Source: Lachnospiraceae bacterium
GTDB lineage: Bacteria; Bacillota; Clostridia; Lachnospirales; Lachnospiraceae
Direction: 5' to 3'
DNA: 64,000 nucleotides
NCBI GenBank assembly: GCA_021770245.1
Contig: JAETRI010000014.1
Coordinates: 1 to 64,000 of the forward strand
The notes below the pieces were generated by a model that was not told the origin of the DNA, did not search any database, and saw nothing but the letters and a program-made list of their open reading frames with translations. Of this stretch, positions 15,355 through 25,166 are shown piece by piece; position 1 is the first letter of the stretch, and each line of letters starts with the position of its first letter. The position numbers and the translations under genes are program-made.

Positions 15355-17016
15355 ATGGGCGTAACGGTATCCGATATCCTGCGGCTGCCCTGCCTGAAGG
15401 GGGCGCGGGTGGCAGCAGGCAAAAAAAGTCTCCAGAAGGTGTTAACCAGCGTTTCCGTCCTGGAATATACGGATCCCTGCAGTCTGCAGAAAGAGATTTT
15501 CGACAGGATCGATTTTCTGGGCGGTGAGATCGTAATCACCGCGTTTGCAGGGATAGCGGAGGATGTGGAGCGGCAGTGCGCCAACATCCGCCGCCTGTCC
15601 TCCGCGGGCGAAGTGGGGCTGATCCTTTACTATGTGGGCATTCTCATGCCGCGGGTGGACAAAAGGCTCATCGAACTGGCGGACTCCCTGGATTTCATCC
15701 TGATCGTCATGCCCGAAGGACGTATGGATCTGCGGTACAGCGAAGCCATTGTGGAGATCATGGGAACGATTTTCGAAGAGCAGAAGGCGGAGGTCTCCAT
15801 CGTCAGCGACGTCCTGGAGCAGGTGTCCAGGCTTCCGGCGTACCGTAGGACCGTGGATACGGTGCTGCAGATCATCAGAGAGAGGCTGCGGGTATCCCTG
15901 ATCCTGCTGGACGGCCAGGAGCGCATCTTGGGACAGGCCATGTGGCCCGCTTCCCTGGAACTGGATATGGGGGAACTGCTGGATGCCCTGGCAGTACCCG
16001 CGGAGGAGACGGCTGGCCCGTACCTGCCGGACGGAAAACAGCCGCCGTCCTGTAAGGCGTTTCCGGGGCTGCGCTGGGCCTGGTACTGTCCTTTGGGCCT
16101 GCACCATTCCTCCATGTCCCTGTGTCTGGTGAAGGATGGAGAACCGTTGGCCGAGGGACTGGTGGGGCAGATCGCGGAAACCGTCCGGCTCGCCGTGAAT
16201 ATCTGGAGCAGGCAGCATGCGGAGGTGAACGAAGCGGAGCTGGTTCAGGCTATCCTGCAGGACGAACCGCTGAAAATGAGACGGCTTGCCGAGATTTTCC
16301 ACATCGATATCGCCTCCGTGAATGCCATGTGGGCGGTCAGGTGGGAGGGAGAAGGCGCGGAGAAAAACGGCAGGGAGGCGTTGAAACTGCTGCGGGACGG
16401 GCTGAAACGCTGGTGCAATACGGTGATATCGGAAGTCTATGAGGGATATGCGGTGGCATTCATGGACTGGCCGGAGACCGGACCGGATGTGGCGAGGCTG
16501 TCGGAAGCGGTTCTGGAAGAGATGCCCTCCGGAAAGGGGAAGGGGTATCTGGTACGCTGCCATCATCTGGCGGATACGTCGGACGTGAGGAAAGCCTTTC
16601 TGCTGATTCGGGAACACCTGGCGGATGCGGGACGCATCTGGCCGAAGAAGCGCTGCTACACCCTTCCGGAAATGGATTTCGCCGCCCAGTGCCGCCGGCT
16701 CCCGGAGGAAGGGGAGGAGGCGGTGGAAGCTGCCATGATGCCGCTTGCCCTGCTCGAGGAGGAAGGGGAGGGCATACAGCTCGTGCATACGCTTTGCACC
16801 TGGCTTCTGGATGCGGACGGAAGCACCGCCCGGTGCGCCGAACAGCTGTTTATACATCGAAATACCGTTAAGTACCGGTTAAGATGCATTCGGGAACGGC
16901 TGGGCTATCCGGTGGATAAGCTTCCGGAGCAGCTGTTTGTGTACCGTGCGGCCGCCCTGTGGAGGCTGATGAAGGGAGGCGCCCCGGTAACGGAGCCGGC
17001 GAAGACGCAGGGATGA
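15355..17016 (+). CDS. PucR/CdaR-family transcriptional regulator
   Basis: The 553-aa protein has the PucR N-terminal domain (MGVTVSDILRLPCLKGARVA), a middle region, and a C-terminal helix-turn-helix with RCAEQLFIHRNTVKYRLRCI, the diagnostic PucR/CdaR recognition motif. These regulators typically control purine, amino-acid or glycerate catabolism in response to a ligand. ATG 15355 is preferred to 15343 because GAGAGG precedes it and family members begin close to VTVSDIL. Possible targets in the window are the amidohydrolase or the codB-type operon, but this is only inference. Confidence 0.85.
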   Translation: MGVTVSDILRLPCLKGARVAAGKKSLQKVLTSVSVLEYTDPCSLQKEIFDRIDFLGGEIVITAFAGIAEDVERQCANIRRLSSAGEVGLILYYVGILMPRVDKRLIELADSLDFILIVMPEGRMDLRYSEAIVEIMGTIFEEQKAEVSIVSDVLEQVSRLPAYRRTVDTVLQIIRERLRVSLILLDGQERILGQAMWPASLELDMGELLDALAVPAEETAGPYLPDGKQPPSCKAFPGLRWAWYCPLGLHHSSMSLCLVKDGEPLAEGLVGQIAETVRLAVNIWSRQHAEVNEAELVQAILQDEPLKMRRLAEIFHIDIASVNAMWAVRWEGEGAEKNGREALKLLRDGLKRWCNTVISEVYEGYAVAFMDWPETGPDVARLSEAVLEEMPSGKGKGYLVRCHHLADTSDVRKAFLLIREHLADAGRIWPKKRCYTLPEMDFAAQCRRLPEEGEEAVEAAMMPLALLEEEGEGIQLVHTLCTWLLDADGSTARCAEQLFIHRNTVKYRLRCIRERLGYPVDKLPEQLFVYRAAALWRLMKGGAPVTEPAKTQG

Positions 17017-17038
17017 CTGAGCCCGGATGGAGCATCTC

Positions 17039-18679
17039 TCATTCCTGCAGGCCGGAAACAAAGTATTTTTTGCGGTACTCGGCCGGGGTGATGCCTACTA
17101 CTTTTTTAAAGGTGCGGGAGAAATGGGGGGAAGATTCATATCCCACCCGGTACCCGATTTCATTGATTTTCAGCTCGGGTTCGGCCAGCAGCTCCTTAGC
17201 CCGTTCGATTCTCTGCCCGGTGATATAGGTTCCCAGTTTCTGCCCGGTGAGCTGCTTATAAATATGGGAAAGGTATACAGGATTTAAATATACCTGCTCG
17301 GCCAGGGTGGTTAAGGTGATTTCCTCATCCAAGTGTTCCCGGATGTAGGTATGGATGGTATGCAGGGTTCTGTTATAACGCCTGCTTCTTTCCTCATCCT
17401 GCGTTTCTATGAGCCAGCATCCCACCCGGTACAGATTTTCGGATAAAGAAGAGGCATCCTTCTCACAGGGTTCATAAAATATGGACATGGTCCGGAAATC
17501 TTTAAGGAAGTCGTTCTGCCTTCCGGTTTTATATAGGGTATTCAGAAAAAGAGTTTTAAGGTTGTTTAAAAGAAACGCCTGTTGTTCGCTGCCGTAGGGT
17601 ACCGACGGCCGCAGAAGGTTTTCAAGCAGGCCCAGGAAGCTGTCGGCGTTTTCCCGTGCCAGACAGAATTCCAGCTGCTGCAGTTGTTGAAGCAGCCGTT
17701 CATAGTCCGGGGCGGCGGCAGCTTCGGTATAAAAATCGGTGTTGCTGAGCACCATTTCTTCATTTTTTCCCATTCTGTACTTGAGAAGAAACAGCATTTT
17801 GCGTCCGTAAGCGGAAAACTGCCCGAAGGAAAAGGGAGAAGGGTCCAAAAGCAGGGAAAGGGAGATTTCCCTGTTGCGCATACAATAATAAAAATTTTCG
17901 GCAGACCCGTTGATAAAGGCGTAAAAGGACGCATCGGGTTCATCCGTTGTGGATTGGATCAGCCAGAGCAGATATTGAGGTTCATCCGAAAAAATCGGGG
18001 TGCATATGGCCCGTTGCGTCAGGCAGTTTTGAAAAATTATATGTATTTCTATCAGCGAAGAGGGAAGCTCCGTGGGACCGCCTCCTATGGGAGGACGGTC
18101 TAAACGGCATCCGACCAGAAAAAAAGGTTTTTCTTCGTAGAGGGAGAGACCGAGCTCCCGGGCATCCTCCATGCAGCGGGCCGCTTCGGGGGCGGGCACG
18201 GAAGGGGATTTCAGGAGATTATTCAAAAACGTCTGCTGCAGCATGGGACGGACTCTCTGCAGTTCGCTTTCCAGCTGCCTTGTCCAGCTTTTTTCCCGTG
18301 AGGCCTGCTCCAGGCGGCGGATGCATTCGGTTACAGCGTCAATTAAAGGCTCGTCTCCCTGACTTTTTAAAATATAATAATCACAGTGATAGGACAATGC
18401 GGTTTGGGCGTAGTCAAATTCGCTGTAACCGGAAAGAATGATGGTACGGCAGTCCGGCCATCTTTTTTTTATTTCGGACACTAAGTCAAGCCCATTGGTA
18501 ACCGGCATATCGATATCCGTAATGAGAATATCCATGCGGTAACGGGTGAAAAGCTCCAGGGCGTCCGGGGCGGAATAGGTGCGGTAGACTTCCAGGGAGA
18601 TATCGGATATGGAGGAAAAGGTGCGGTAGAGCCCATCGGCAATATGCTTTTCATCGTCAACGATCAGTAATTTATACAT
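17039..18679 (-). CDS. AraC-type response regulator (YesN-like)
   Basis: The 546-aa protein has an N-terminal receiver domain (LLIVDDEKHIADGL, phosphoacceptor in DILITDIDMPVTNGLDL, then IILSGYSEFDY and a lysine in YYILKSQGD), a long middle region, and a C-terminal AraC DNA-binding domain (LTTLAEQVYLNPVYLSHIYK and INEIGYRVGYESSPHFSRTF). The gene ends 17 bp after the kinase gene in the same transcript. ATG 18679 follows GAAAGGAG. It most likely activates the ABC-importer operon that starts divergently at 20664. Confidence 0.9.
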   Translation of the reverse strand: MYKLLIVDDEKHIADGLYRTFSSISDISLEVYRTYSAPDALELFTRYRMDILITDIDMPVTNGLDLVSEIKKRWPDCRTIILSGYSEFDYAQTALSYHCDYYILKSQGDEPLIDAVTECIRRLEQASREKSWTRQLESELQRVRPMLQQTFLNNLLKSPSVPAPEAARCMEDARELGLSLYEEKPFFLVGCRLDRPPIGGGPTELPSSLIEIHIIFQNCLTQRAICTPIFSDEPQYLLWLIQSTTDEPDASFYAFINGSAENFYYCMRNREISLSLLLDPSPFSFGQFSAYGRKMLFLLKYRMGKNEEMVLSNTDFYTEAAAAPDYERLLQQLQQLEFCLARENADSFLGLLENLLRPSVPYGSEQQAFLLNNLKTLFLNTLYKTGRQNDFLKDFRTMSIFYEPCEKDASSLSENLYRVGCWLIETQDEERSRRYNRTLHTIHTYIREHLDEEITLTTLAEQVYLNPVYLSHIYKQLTGQKLGTYITGQRIERAKELLAEPELKINEIGYRVGYESSPHFSRTFKKVVGITPAEYRKKYFVSGLQE

Positions 18680-18696
18680 CGTATTCTCCTTTCGCT

Positions 18697-20385
18697 TCAT
18701 GTCTCCCGGGGAGGGAGGGGGATATGGATTTTTACCGTCAGGCCGCATCCGTTATCTTGGGACAGGCAAAGTCCGGCATCTTTTCCATAGGTCATGCGGA
18801 GACGGCGATGTATATTGATGAGCGCGGTGGTTTCCAGGGTGCCATCCGAAGCCTCCAGCCTCCCTCGGAGCTCCTCGAACATTTCCTTTGAGAGTCCCGG
18901 ACCGTTGTTTTCCACACAGATAATCAGAGCATTACCTTCCTGGAGGATATCCAGACGAAGACAGGGAGAAGGAACCTGACTCAGGCCGTGTTCAAAGGCA
19001 TTTTCCAGGAGGGGCTGGATGATCATCCGGGGCACCCGGAGACTGCGGAAAGTTTCCGGAAGAGGGGCGAGCCGTATTTCAAGCCGTCCGTCAAAACGGA
19101 ACTTCTGTATGCTGCAATAATTGACGGCATGCTCGTATTCTGCGCTGAGGGGAACCTCGGAAGCGGCATTTCTGGTGATATATTGATAATAATTTCCGAG
19201 ATATTTGGAAAACAGGACGATATTTTCGCAATCCTCATCTTTGGCGAGGCGGTAAATATTGAAAAAGCTGTTATAGAGAAAGTGCGGGTTGATCTGGGAC
19301 TGCAGCTGTTTCAGCTCTGCCCGCTGGGTAAGGATTTTCTGCTCATAGACCTGGTGGATCAGGTTGTCGAGACTGTGCGCCATCTTGTGAAAGGACTGGT
19401 ACAGAATACGAAATTCGTCGTTGCTGGTAATGGGAGTGTCCGTGAGCCGGTAACGGCCGGCCTCAATCTCATGAATGGCGCACAGCAGGTATTTGACGGG
19501 CCGGTTGATGAGATGCTGCAGAGCAAGGCTGAAAAGGGAAATTACCAGAACCGAGAGGGTGATATAGGCGACCCAGAACAGGCGGTAGTTTCTGATTTCC
19601 CCGAAAATCTGGCGGGTGGGGACATAGGAGGTCAAAATAAGGCCGGTGTTTTCTACACCGGTGGAGGTGGTAACCATTTTGGCAGAACTTTCTTCAAAAG
19701 CAGCCGGGCCGGAAGCGAGGCAAAGGCTTCCTTCCGCCGAGGACAGTACGGTACGGCTGCCCGGAAAACTGGTATAATTGCGCAAAAGCTCGGAAAGGGA
19801 GCCGCCGGAAAAGGTGACCTTTAGCAGAAACAGCTCTTCTTCGTCTTCGGAAAGAAAACGGACGGGGCTTTGGGTATAAAGACAGAGCTGGTTCTGCTCA
19901 AAAAAGAGACGGCTGTTTACGGCGTCCGGTTGTCCCTGCCTGCTGAAGTAATCGCTGAACAGGATTCCCGGTTCCGAATCATTGACGGAGATCGTTTTGT
20001 TCAGGGAGGGGATATAGATGGCCGCGCTTTCCAGGAACTGGCTGCTGTTTTGCAGGGTGGAAAGCAGCTGCGCCGTCCGAAGGATGTACTGCGAACGTTC
20101 GTAATCGGTCATGACAGGATACGCGTTGATCAGGTAGTTGATGTCCGTATTGGATGCCAGACGATAGCAGGAAAGCTGTATCCGGGTAATCTCATCGGAA
20201 AGAAATCCGGCATACAGGGCCAGCTGGGCAGAGGAAGAATCGGTGATCTCACGCCGGATCGTGCTGTAGCCATATTGGTAGATCGTGGAACCTGCCAGGA
20301 TGAGCGGGAGCAGCAGGGACAGAAATAGTACGATGATTTTTATGCGCAAGGAAAAGTAACGGTTTTTCAACGCTGTCAGCATCAT
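18697..20385 (-). CDS. Sensor histidine kinase (YesM-like)
   Basis: The 562-aa membrane kinase has an N-terminal transmembrane helix (IKIIVLFLSLLLPLILAGS), an extracellular sensing region of about 250 residues, a second helix (LFWVAYITLSVLVISLFSLA), a HAMP segment, the phospho-acceptor motif QINPHFLYNSFFNIY, and the ATPase boxes QPLLENAFEHGL and ENNGPGLS. ATG 20385 follows AGGTG. It is the partner of the AraC-type regulator encoded downstream and probably senses the ligand of the divergent transporter. Confidence 0.9.
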   Translation of the reverse strand: MMLTALKNRYFSLRIKIIVLFLSLLLPLILAGSTIYQYGYSTIRREITDSSSAQLALYAGFLSDEITRIQLSCYRLASNTDINYLINAYPVMTDYERSQYILRTAQLLSTLQNSSQFLESAAIYIPSLNKTISVNDSEPGILFSDYFSRQGQPDAVNSRLFFEQNQLCLYTQSPVRFLSEDEEELFLLKVTFSGGSLSELLRNYTSFPGSRTVLSSAEGSLCLASGPAAFEESSAKMVTTSTGVENTGLILTSYVPTRQIFGEIRNYRLFWVAYITLSVLVISLFSLALQHLINRPVKYLLCAIHEIEAGRYRLTDTPITSNDEFRILYQSFHKMAHSLDNLIHQVYEQKILTQRAELKQLQSQINPHFLYNSFFNIYRLAKDEDCENIVLFSKYLGNYYQYITRNAASEVPLSAEYEHAVNYCSIQKFRFDGRLEIRLAPLPETFRSLRVPRMIIQPLLENAFEHGLSQVPSPCLRLDILQEGNALIICVENNGPGLSKEMFEELRGRLEASDGTLETTALINIHRRLRMTYGKDAGLCLSQDNGCGLTVKIHIPLPPRET

Positions 20386-20425
20386 AGGACACCTCATGAG
20401 AAAATTGCCGGGTACGATTTGGCTA

Positions 20426-20454
20426 AGTATAGCATACAGGATAAGCCGTTTCAA
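20426..20454 (-). promoter_or_regulatory. Promoter of the kinase-regulator operon
   Basis: On the minus strand TTGAAA (20449-20454) and TATACT (20426-20431) are 17 bp apart. The kinase start codon is about 40 nt downstream. Confidence 0.75.
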
Positions 20455-20582
20455 GGAGGGGAGAGGGGGCGGAAGACACTTTGACCGGTGTATATGGGCG
20501 GGAAGCGTGAGTTTTCGTGGATTTTGCCTGAACTGGTAAAATAAAGAACTTGATTTTAGACAATAAATATAAAGATACATCA

Positions 20583-20612
20583 TTTACAGAGAAAAACCGT
20601 TTTTGATATGAT
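20583..20612 (+). promoter_or_regulatory. Promoter of the divergent hydrolase-transporter operon
   Basis: TTTACA (20583-20588) and TATGAT (20607-20612) are 18 bp apart, within an AT-rich patch. TGATATGATCA at the -10 is palindromic and could be an operator. Confidence 0.5.
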
Positions 20613-20663
20613 CAATCTGCCAACATCGGATATGTGAAAGCCCAGTATGATAAGGAGGGAATG

Positions 20664-21554
20664 ATGGACGAGTTGATTATGCGGTTCATGGGCACTGGGG
20701 CGGGAGAAGGCGTACCCACGCCTTTCTGCCGGTGTAGAGTCTGCGAACACGCAAGAAAAGCCGGCGGAAAGGAAATCCGCCTGCGGTCGAGCTTCCGGGT
20801 TTCCAAAGAAATGCAGATTGATTTCGGAGCGGATATTTTCGCAGCATGTATTCGGACCGGTCTGGACATGTATGATTTAAAATATCTGCTGATCACCCAT
20901 ACGCACGACGACCACTTTGGCCCTTTTAACCTGTATCTGAAGTCGTTGATCAGCAGGGGAAACGGGGAAAAGGTACATGTTTACCTGAATGAGGATGCCT
21001 ATGGCCTGGTGGAGAAATACGATTCGCTGGGCTTTGACGGCAGCAGCAGTTTTTACTCGGATTGTATGAAGAAGGATTTTGAATTCCATCAGCTGCATTT
21101 TTGGAAGGAAGAGAAGATCGGGGATTTCCTGGTTACACCGATAAAAGGGGAACACAGGGGACATCTGGAGAAAAATTCCGCAAATTATCTGGTCGTGCTT
21201 CCGGACGGAAAACGGATGCTCTATGCGCTGGATACAGGCTTTTACGGGGTGGAAACCCTGTCGTTTCTGAAAAATGTCCGGCTGGATTACTTCATTGTGG
21301 AGGGGACCTTTGGGAGTGCAGACCGCGGGGAGATGCCCTATTCCCATTTAGATCTGAACAGCGCATACAATCTGTGCCGCCGCCTGTTTGAACAGAATAC
21401 CGTTACGCCGGATACCCGGGTTTACCTGACCCATATCAACCAGGAACAGGACTATACCCATGAGGAGATGACCGCTGTATGTGCAGAGAGGAAAACGCCC
21501 TATCAGATAACTGTGGCATATGACGGACTTCAGATAAAGGATTATGTAAAATAA
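20664..21554 (+). CDS. MBL-fold hydrolase (PhnP-like)
   Basis: The 296-aa protein has the metallo-beta-lactamase metal motif THTHDDHFGP, an N-terminal zinc-knuckle-like PTPFCRCRVCEHARK, GEHRGH as the next ligand, and LDTGFYG. This layout is that of PhnP-type cyclic phosphodiesterases. ATG 20664 is 5 nt after AGGAGG. It opens an operon with a sugar ABC importer and a PHP hydrolase, which hints at a phosphodiester-containing saccharide as substrate. The specificity is inferred. Confidence 0.75.
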   Translation: MDELIMRFMGTGAGEGVPTPFCRCRVCEHARKAGGKEIRLRSSFRVSKEMQIDFGADIFAACIRTGLDMYDLKYLLITHTHDDHFGPFNLYLKSLISRGNGEKVHVYLNEDAYGLVEKYDSLGFDGSSSFYSDCMKKDFEFHQLHFWKEEKIGDFLVTPIKGEHRGHLEKNSANYLVVLPDGKRMLYALDTGFYGVETLSFLKNVRLDYFIVEGTFGSADRGEMPYSHLDLNSAYNLCRRLFEQNTVTPDTRVYLTHINQEQDYTHEEMTAVCAERKTPYQITVAYDGLQIKDYVK

Positions 21555-21577
21555 GCGCGTAAAAGCGCGCGGAGAGG
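21555..21577 (+). promoter_or_regulatory. Hairpin/Shine-Dalgarno repeat before the binding-protein gene
   Basis: GCGCG-TAAAA-GCGCGC is followed directly by GGAGAGGAG, 12 nt before the ATG at 21589. Confidence 0.65.
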
Positions 21578-21588
21578 AGAAAACAAAT

Positions 21589-23322
21589 ATGAAATTAAAA
21601 AGGATTGCAGCATTATTGTTAGCTGCCTGTGTCGTCCTGGGAGGCTGTCAGGGTGCGGCCGCACCGGAGGAGACGGGAAATGCGGATACCCGGCAGGCGG
21701 AGGAGCCGGAAGCCGGAACGGATCCGGATGAATCGGAGCAGGCCGAAGCGGATCCCGCAGCTTCCCCGAAGGGAAGGTATGAGGAACCGGTGGAGGTATC
21801 CATTTCCAAGGTAATGGTTACCAATCCGCATCTGATCGAGGGGCAGTCGCCGGCGGACAACGTGGTTCTGGATCTGATTAAGGAGGATTTGAATATCGAC
21901 GTGAAAATCGCCTGGGAGGCGGAGGCAAGCGAGTATAACAATAAACTGTCGCTGAATATTGCTTCCGGAGATCTGCCGGATATTATGTATATCACTAATT
22001 ATCTGACGTTCCGGGAGATGGCGGAGAACGATATGCTCGCTGACCTGACCGACATTTATGAGACCTATGCGGGGGATTATATGAGGCAGACCTATGCCAC
22101 ATTTGGAGGGAGGAACCTGGAACCCCTCACTATCGATGGAAAACTCTACGCTCTTTCCACCGCAAATATAGGCTACGGGCACAACATCCTGTGGCTGCGC
22201 AAGGACTGGCTGGATAAGCTGGGGCTGGAAGTACCCTCCACCATGGAAGAACTGAAATATGTCCTGAAAGAATTTGTGGAAAAGGATCCGGGCGGAAACG
22301 GCCCGGGGAATACCATCGGCCTGGCAATCCATGCGACGAAACCGGTGGCCGGTTACGGTAATAAATTCGGCGTGGAGCCGATTTTCCACAGCGTGGGCGC
22401 CTACCCGACACAGTGGATGACGGATGAAGCGGGAAACGTTTATTATGGTTCCATCGCTCCGGAAATGAAGGACGGGCTGGAGATTCTGCATGAGATGTAC
22501 GAAGAAGGCCTGATTGATAAGCAGTTCGTTACCAGAGTGGGTTCCGGTGAAACGGATGCGATTGTGGATTCCGGCCTGGCAGGCGCCTGGTTTGCACCCT
22601 GGTGGGGGCAGAGCGGGGACAGCTACATCAATAATCCGGATATCGAACTGACCGTGGCGAACGCGCCTCTGGACGGGGAAGGAAAGTTCAATCACCTTCT
22701 TCCGGCACCCACCGCGGACCTGGTTGCGGTGAGCAAGGATTGTGCAAACCCGGAAGCTCTGCTTAAGATCATCAATGAGGAATATGACATTTATAGAGGG
22801 ATTGATGCGGAAGGCCTGGCTACGGTACAACCGATTTTCGATCAGGGCGTTTCCAGGGAAGCCCTCTTCCCCACGGGCGGGTTCAACCTTGACTATTACG
22901 ATGTGGTGCCGAAACTGGGTAAGCTGTGCAAGAGCCTGGTGGAAACCGGCGTAATGGGCGGCGATGAAACCACGACGGAATATGACAGATGGAAAGCGGA
23001 AGGCGCAAAACGGTTTGCCGACGGCATAGATCCTTCAGATCCCAATGCGCCGAATACTTTCCGTGATTACTATGGGAGATATGTGGGCTCCAATATCCTG
23101 GATACTCCGGAAAATAATCCCGTGGATGCAGCCTACTACTATACGACGGAATCCTCTGACAGGCTGAAACCTACGCTGGATAAGCTGGAGGAACAAATGT
23201 ACCTGCAGATTATTACGGGAGAAAAACCGTTGGATTATTTTGACGAATTCGTTGAACAGTGGAAGAAACTGGGCGGTGATGTCCTCACACAGGAAGTACA
23301 GGTAATGGTGGATGGGCAGTAA
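21589..23322 (+). CDS. ABC-transporter substrate-binding lipoprotein (LplA-like)
   Basis: The 577-aa protein has a signal peptide ending in the lipobox VLGGC (Cys20), an acidic low-complexity spacer, then a large solute-binding fold (IASGDLPDIMYITNY, LTIDGKLYALSTANIG, LWLRKDWLDKLGLEVPSTME). Length and motifs match the large LplA/YtcQ binding proteins that work with LplB/LplC permeases on complex carbohydrates. It is tethered outside the membrane. The next gene overlaps it by 11 nt. The ligand is unknown. Confidence 0.9.
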   Translation: MKLKRIAALLLAACVVLGGCQGAAAPEETGNADTRQAEEPEAGTDPDESEQAEADPAASPKGRYEEPVEVSISKVMVTNPHLIEGQSPADNVVLDLIKEDLNIDVKIAWEAEASEYNNKLSLNIASGDLPDIMYITNYLTFREMAENDMLADLTDIYETYAGDYMRQTYATFGGRNLEPLTIDGKLYALSTANIGYGHNILWLRKDWLDKLGLEVPSTMEELKYVLKEFVEKDPGGNGPGNTIGLAIHATKPVAGYGNKFGVEPIFHSVGAYPTQWMTDEAGNVYYGSIAPEMKDGLEILHEMYEEGLIDKQFVTRVGSGETDAIVDSGLAGAWFAPWWGQSGDSYINNPDIELTVANAPLDGEGKFNHLLPAPTADLVAVSKDCANPEALLKIINEEYDIYRGIDAEGLATVQPIFDQGVSREALFPTGGFNLDYYDVVPKLGKLCKSLVETGVMGGDETTTEYDRWKAEGAKRFADGIDPSDPNAPNTFRDYYGRYVGSNILDTPENNPVDAAYYYTTESSDRLKPTLDKLEEQMYLQIITGEKPLDYFDEFVEQWKKLGGDVLTQEVQVMVDGQ

Positions 23323-24217
23323 ATATAAGAAAAGAAACACTGCAGAAGGATTTTATCATCTGATGCTATTGCCCGGTATGGCGTTTTTATTCCTGTTTCA
23401 TATTGTGCCGCTGGCGGGAGTGGTCATCGCTTTCCAGAATTTTAAACCGGTCAAGGGGATTTTCGGCTCTAAGTTCATCGGCCTGGAGAATTTCCGGCGT
23501 CTGTTTTATCTGCCGGATTTCTGGCAGATTATGGAAAACACCCTTTTGATAGCGGCGGGAAAAATCGTGCTTGGTATGTTCATGGCGGTGGTATTCGCGG
23601 TGCTTCTGAATGAATGCAGAAGCACCGGGCTGAAACGCCTGGTGCAGACTTCCGTTTATCTTCCGCATTTCCTTTCATGGGTCATTCTTGCCGTAATGTT
23701 CAGTAACCTGCTTTCCTATGGCGGGGTAGTAAACCGTTTCCTGGGGCTGCTCGGTATGGAGCCGCAGATGTTTTTGGTCAGCAATAAGTGGTTCCGAATC
23801 ATCGCCGTCCTGGGGGATGTGTGGAAGGAATTCGGATACAACGCGGTTGTGTATGTGGCGGCTATGACGAGCATTGATCCGGGACTGTATGAGGCGGCGA
23901 AGATCGACGGCGCGAACCGGTGGGACCGGATATGGCATATCACACTTCCGTCTATCCTTCCCACGATTGTCCTGATGATGACGCTGAACATGGGACAGAT
24001 CATGAATGCGGGCTTTGACGAAATTTTCAATCTGTACAGTCCATTGGTTTATGAGACAGGGGATATCATTGACACATATGTGTACCGGGTGGGACTGACA
24101 AACATGCAGTACAGCTTTGGTACAGCCGTGGGTCTGTTTAAATCGGTGATAAGTTTTATCCTGCTGACCGTATCCTATAAACTGGCCGACAAATTTGCAG
24201 GCTACCGTATTTTCTAA
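23312..24217 (+). CDS. ABC-transporter permease (LplB-like)
   Basis: The 301-aa inner-membrane subunit has about six hydrophobic helices, beginning with HLMLLPGMAFLFLFHIVPLA, and the cytoplasmic EAA loop YEAAKIDGANRWDRIWHITL, which docks to the ATPase. Its start overlaps the binding-protein gene by 11 nt, which indicates translational coupling. No ATPase is encoded nearby, as is common for Lpl-type importers that share a housekeeping MsmX-like ATPase. Confidence 0.9.
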   Translation: MGSKYKKRNTAEGFYHLMLLPGMAFLFLFHIVPLAGVVIAFQNFKPVKGIFGSKFIGLENFRRLFYLPDFWQIMENTLLIAAGKIVLGMFMAVVFAVLLNECRSTGLKRLVQTSVYLPHFLSWVILAVMFSNLLSYGGVVNRFLGLLGMEPQMFLVSNKWFRIIAVLGDVWKEFGYNAVVYVAAMTSIDPGLYEAAKIDGANRWDRIWHITLPSILPTIVLMMTLNMGQIMNAGFDEIFNLYSPLVYETGDIIDTYVYRVGLTNMQYSFGTAVGLFKSVISFILLTVSYKLADKFAGYRIF

Positions 24218-24231
24218 AAAAGGAGAGAAGC

Positions 24232-25119
24232 GTGAAGGAAAAAAGAAAGGTTTCGGCGGCAGACCTATTGATCAGTCTTTTACTCATCAGCTGCGGCCTG
24301 ATGTGCCTCATACCGATTTTAAACACCGTGGCGATCTCCTTTAGCGATAAAACGAGCGCCGCCATGGGCCGGGTGGGCCTGTGGCCGGTAAATTTCAATA
24401 CGGCCGGATACCGGGCTATACTGGAAGAAAGCCAGTTCTTTCATTCCTTTTTTGTTTCCGCAAGGAGGGTGGTAATCGGTACGGCACTGAATATGTCACT
24501 GACCATTCTGATGGCATATCCGCTGTCAAAAGAGCCGAGGAAGTTCCGGGCGAAAAAATATTACATGTGGATCGTGATTTTCCTTATGATGTTTAACGGG
24601 GGGATCGTACCTAATTTCATGTTGGTAAAAAACCTGAACCTAATGGACACCATCTGGGCCCTGGTTCTTCCAGGGGCGGTTCCCGTGTTTAACGTGATAC
24701 TGCTCATGAATTTTTTTAAGGGGATACCGAACTCCCTGGAAGAGGCGGCTGTAATCGACGGAGCGAATCCTCTGCAGATCCTGCTAAAGGTATTTCTGCC
24801 CATGTCTAAAGCAGCACTGGCGACGATAACTCTGTTCTGCATTGTAAACCACTGGAATGCCTTTTTTGACGGGAAAATATATATTAATTCCCTGGAGAAA
24901 CTTCCTCTGCAGACCTATATCCAGTCGCTGGTGGTGGATTTGAACCCGGAACAGATGGCTTCCATGACGCCGGAACAGATGAGTGAACAGATGCAGCTGT
25001 CCAGCCTGACGTTTAACTCGGCAAAGGTTGTGGTATCTATGCTGCCGATTCTGCTTATTTATCCGTTTCTGCAGAAATATTTCGTGACCGGCATCGTTAT
25101 GGGAGCGGTTAAGGAGTGA
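24232..25119 (+). CDS. ABC-transporter permease (LplC/YtcP-like)
   Basis: The 295-aa protein is the second membrane subunit: an N-terminal helix (LLISLLLISCGLMCLIPIL), FSDKTSA, several further helices, and the EAA loop LEEAAVIDGANPLQILLKVF. It starts with GTG 24232, preceded by AAGGAGAG. It forms the channel with the 23312-24217 subunit. The characteristic YFVTGIVMGAVKE C-terminus is that of the CUT1 LplC group. Confidence 0.9.
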   Translation: MKEKRKVSAADLLISLLLISCGLMCLIPILNTVAISFSDKTSAAMGRVGLWPVNFNTAGYRAILEESQFFHSFFVSARRVVIGTALNMSLTILMAYPLSKEPRKFRAKKYYMWIVIFLMMFNGGIVPNFMLVKNLNLMDTIWALVLPGAVPVFNVILLMNFFKGIPNSLEEAAVIDGANPLQILLKVFLPMSKAALATITLFCIVNHWNAFFDGKIYINSLEKLPLQTYIQSLVVDLNPEQMASMTPEQMSEQMQLSSLTFNSAKVVVSMLPILLIYPFLQKYFVTGIVMGAVKE

Positions 25120-25127
25120 GAATCTCT

Positions 25128-25160
25128 GATTTGAACGCACTAAAGTGCGCAGATAGGAGC
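25128..25160 (+). promoter_or_regulatory. Hairpin/Shine-Dalgarno repeat before the PHP gene
   Basis: CTGATTTGAA, then CGCAC-TAAA-GTGCG (25136-25149), then CAGATAGGAGC, 7 nt before ATG 25167. This is the full second half of the repeat family. Confidence 0.7.
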
Positions 25161-25166
25161 CAAGAG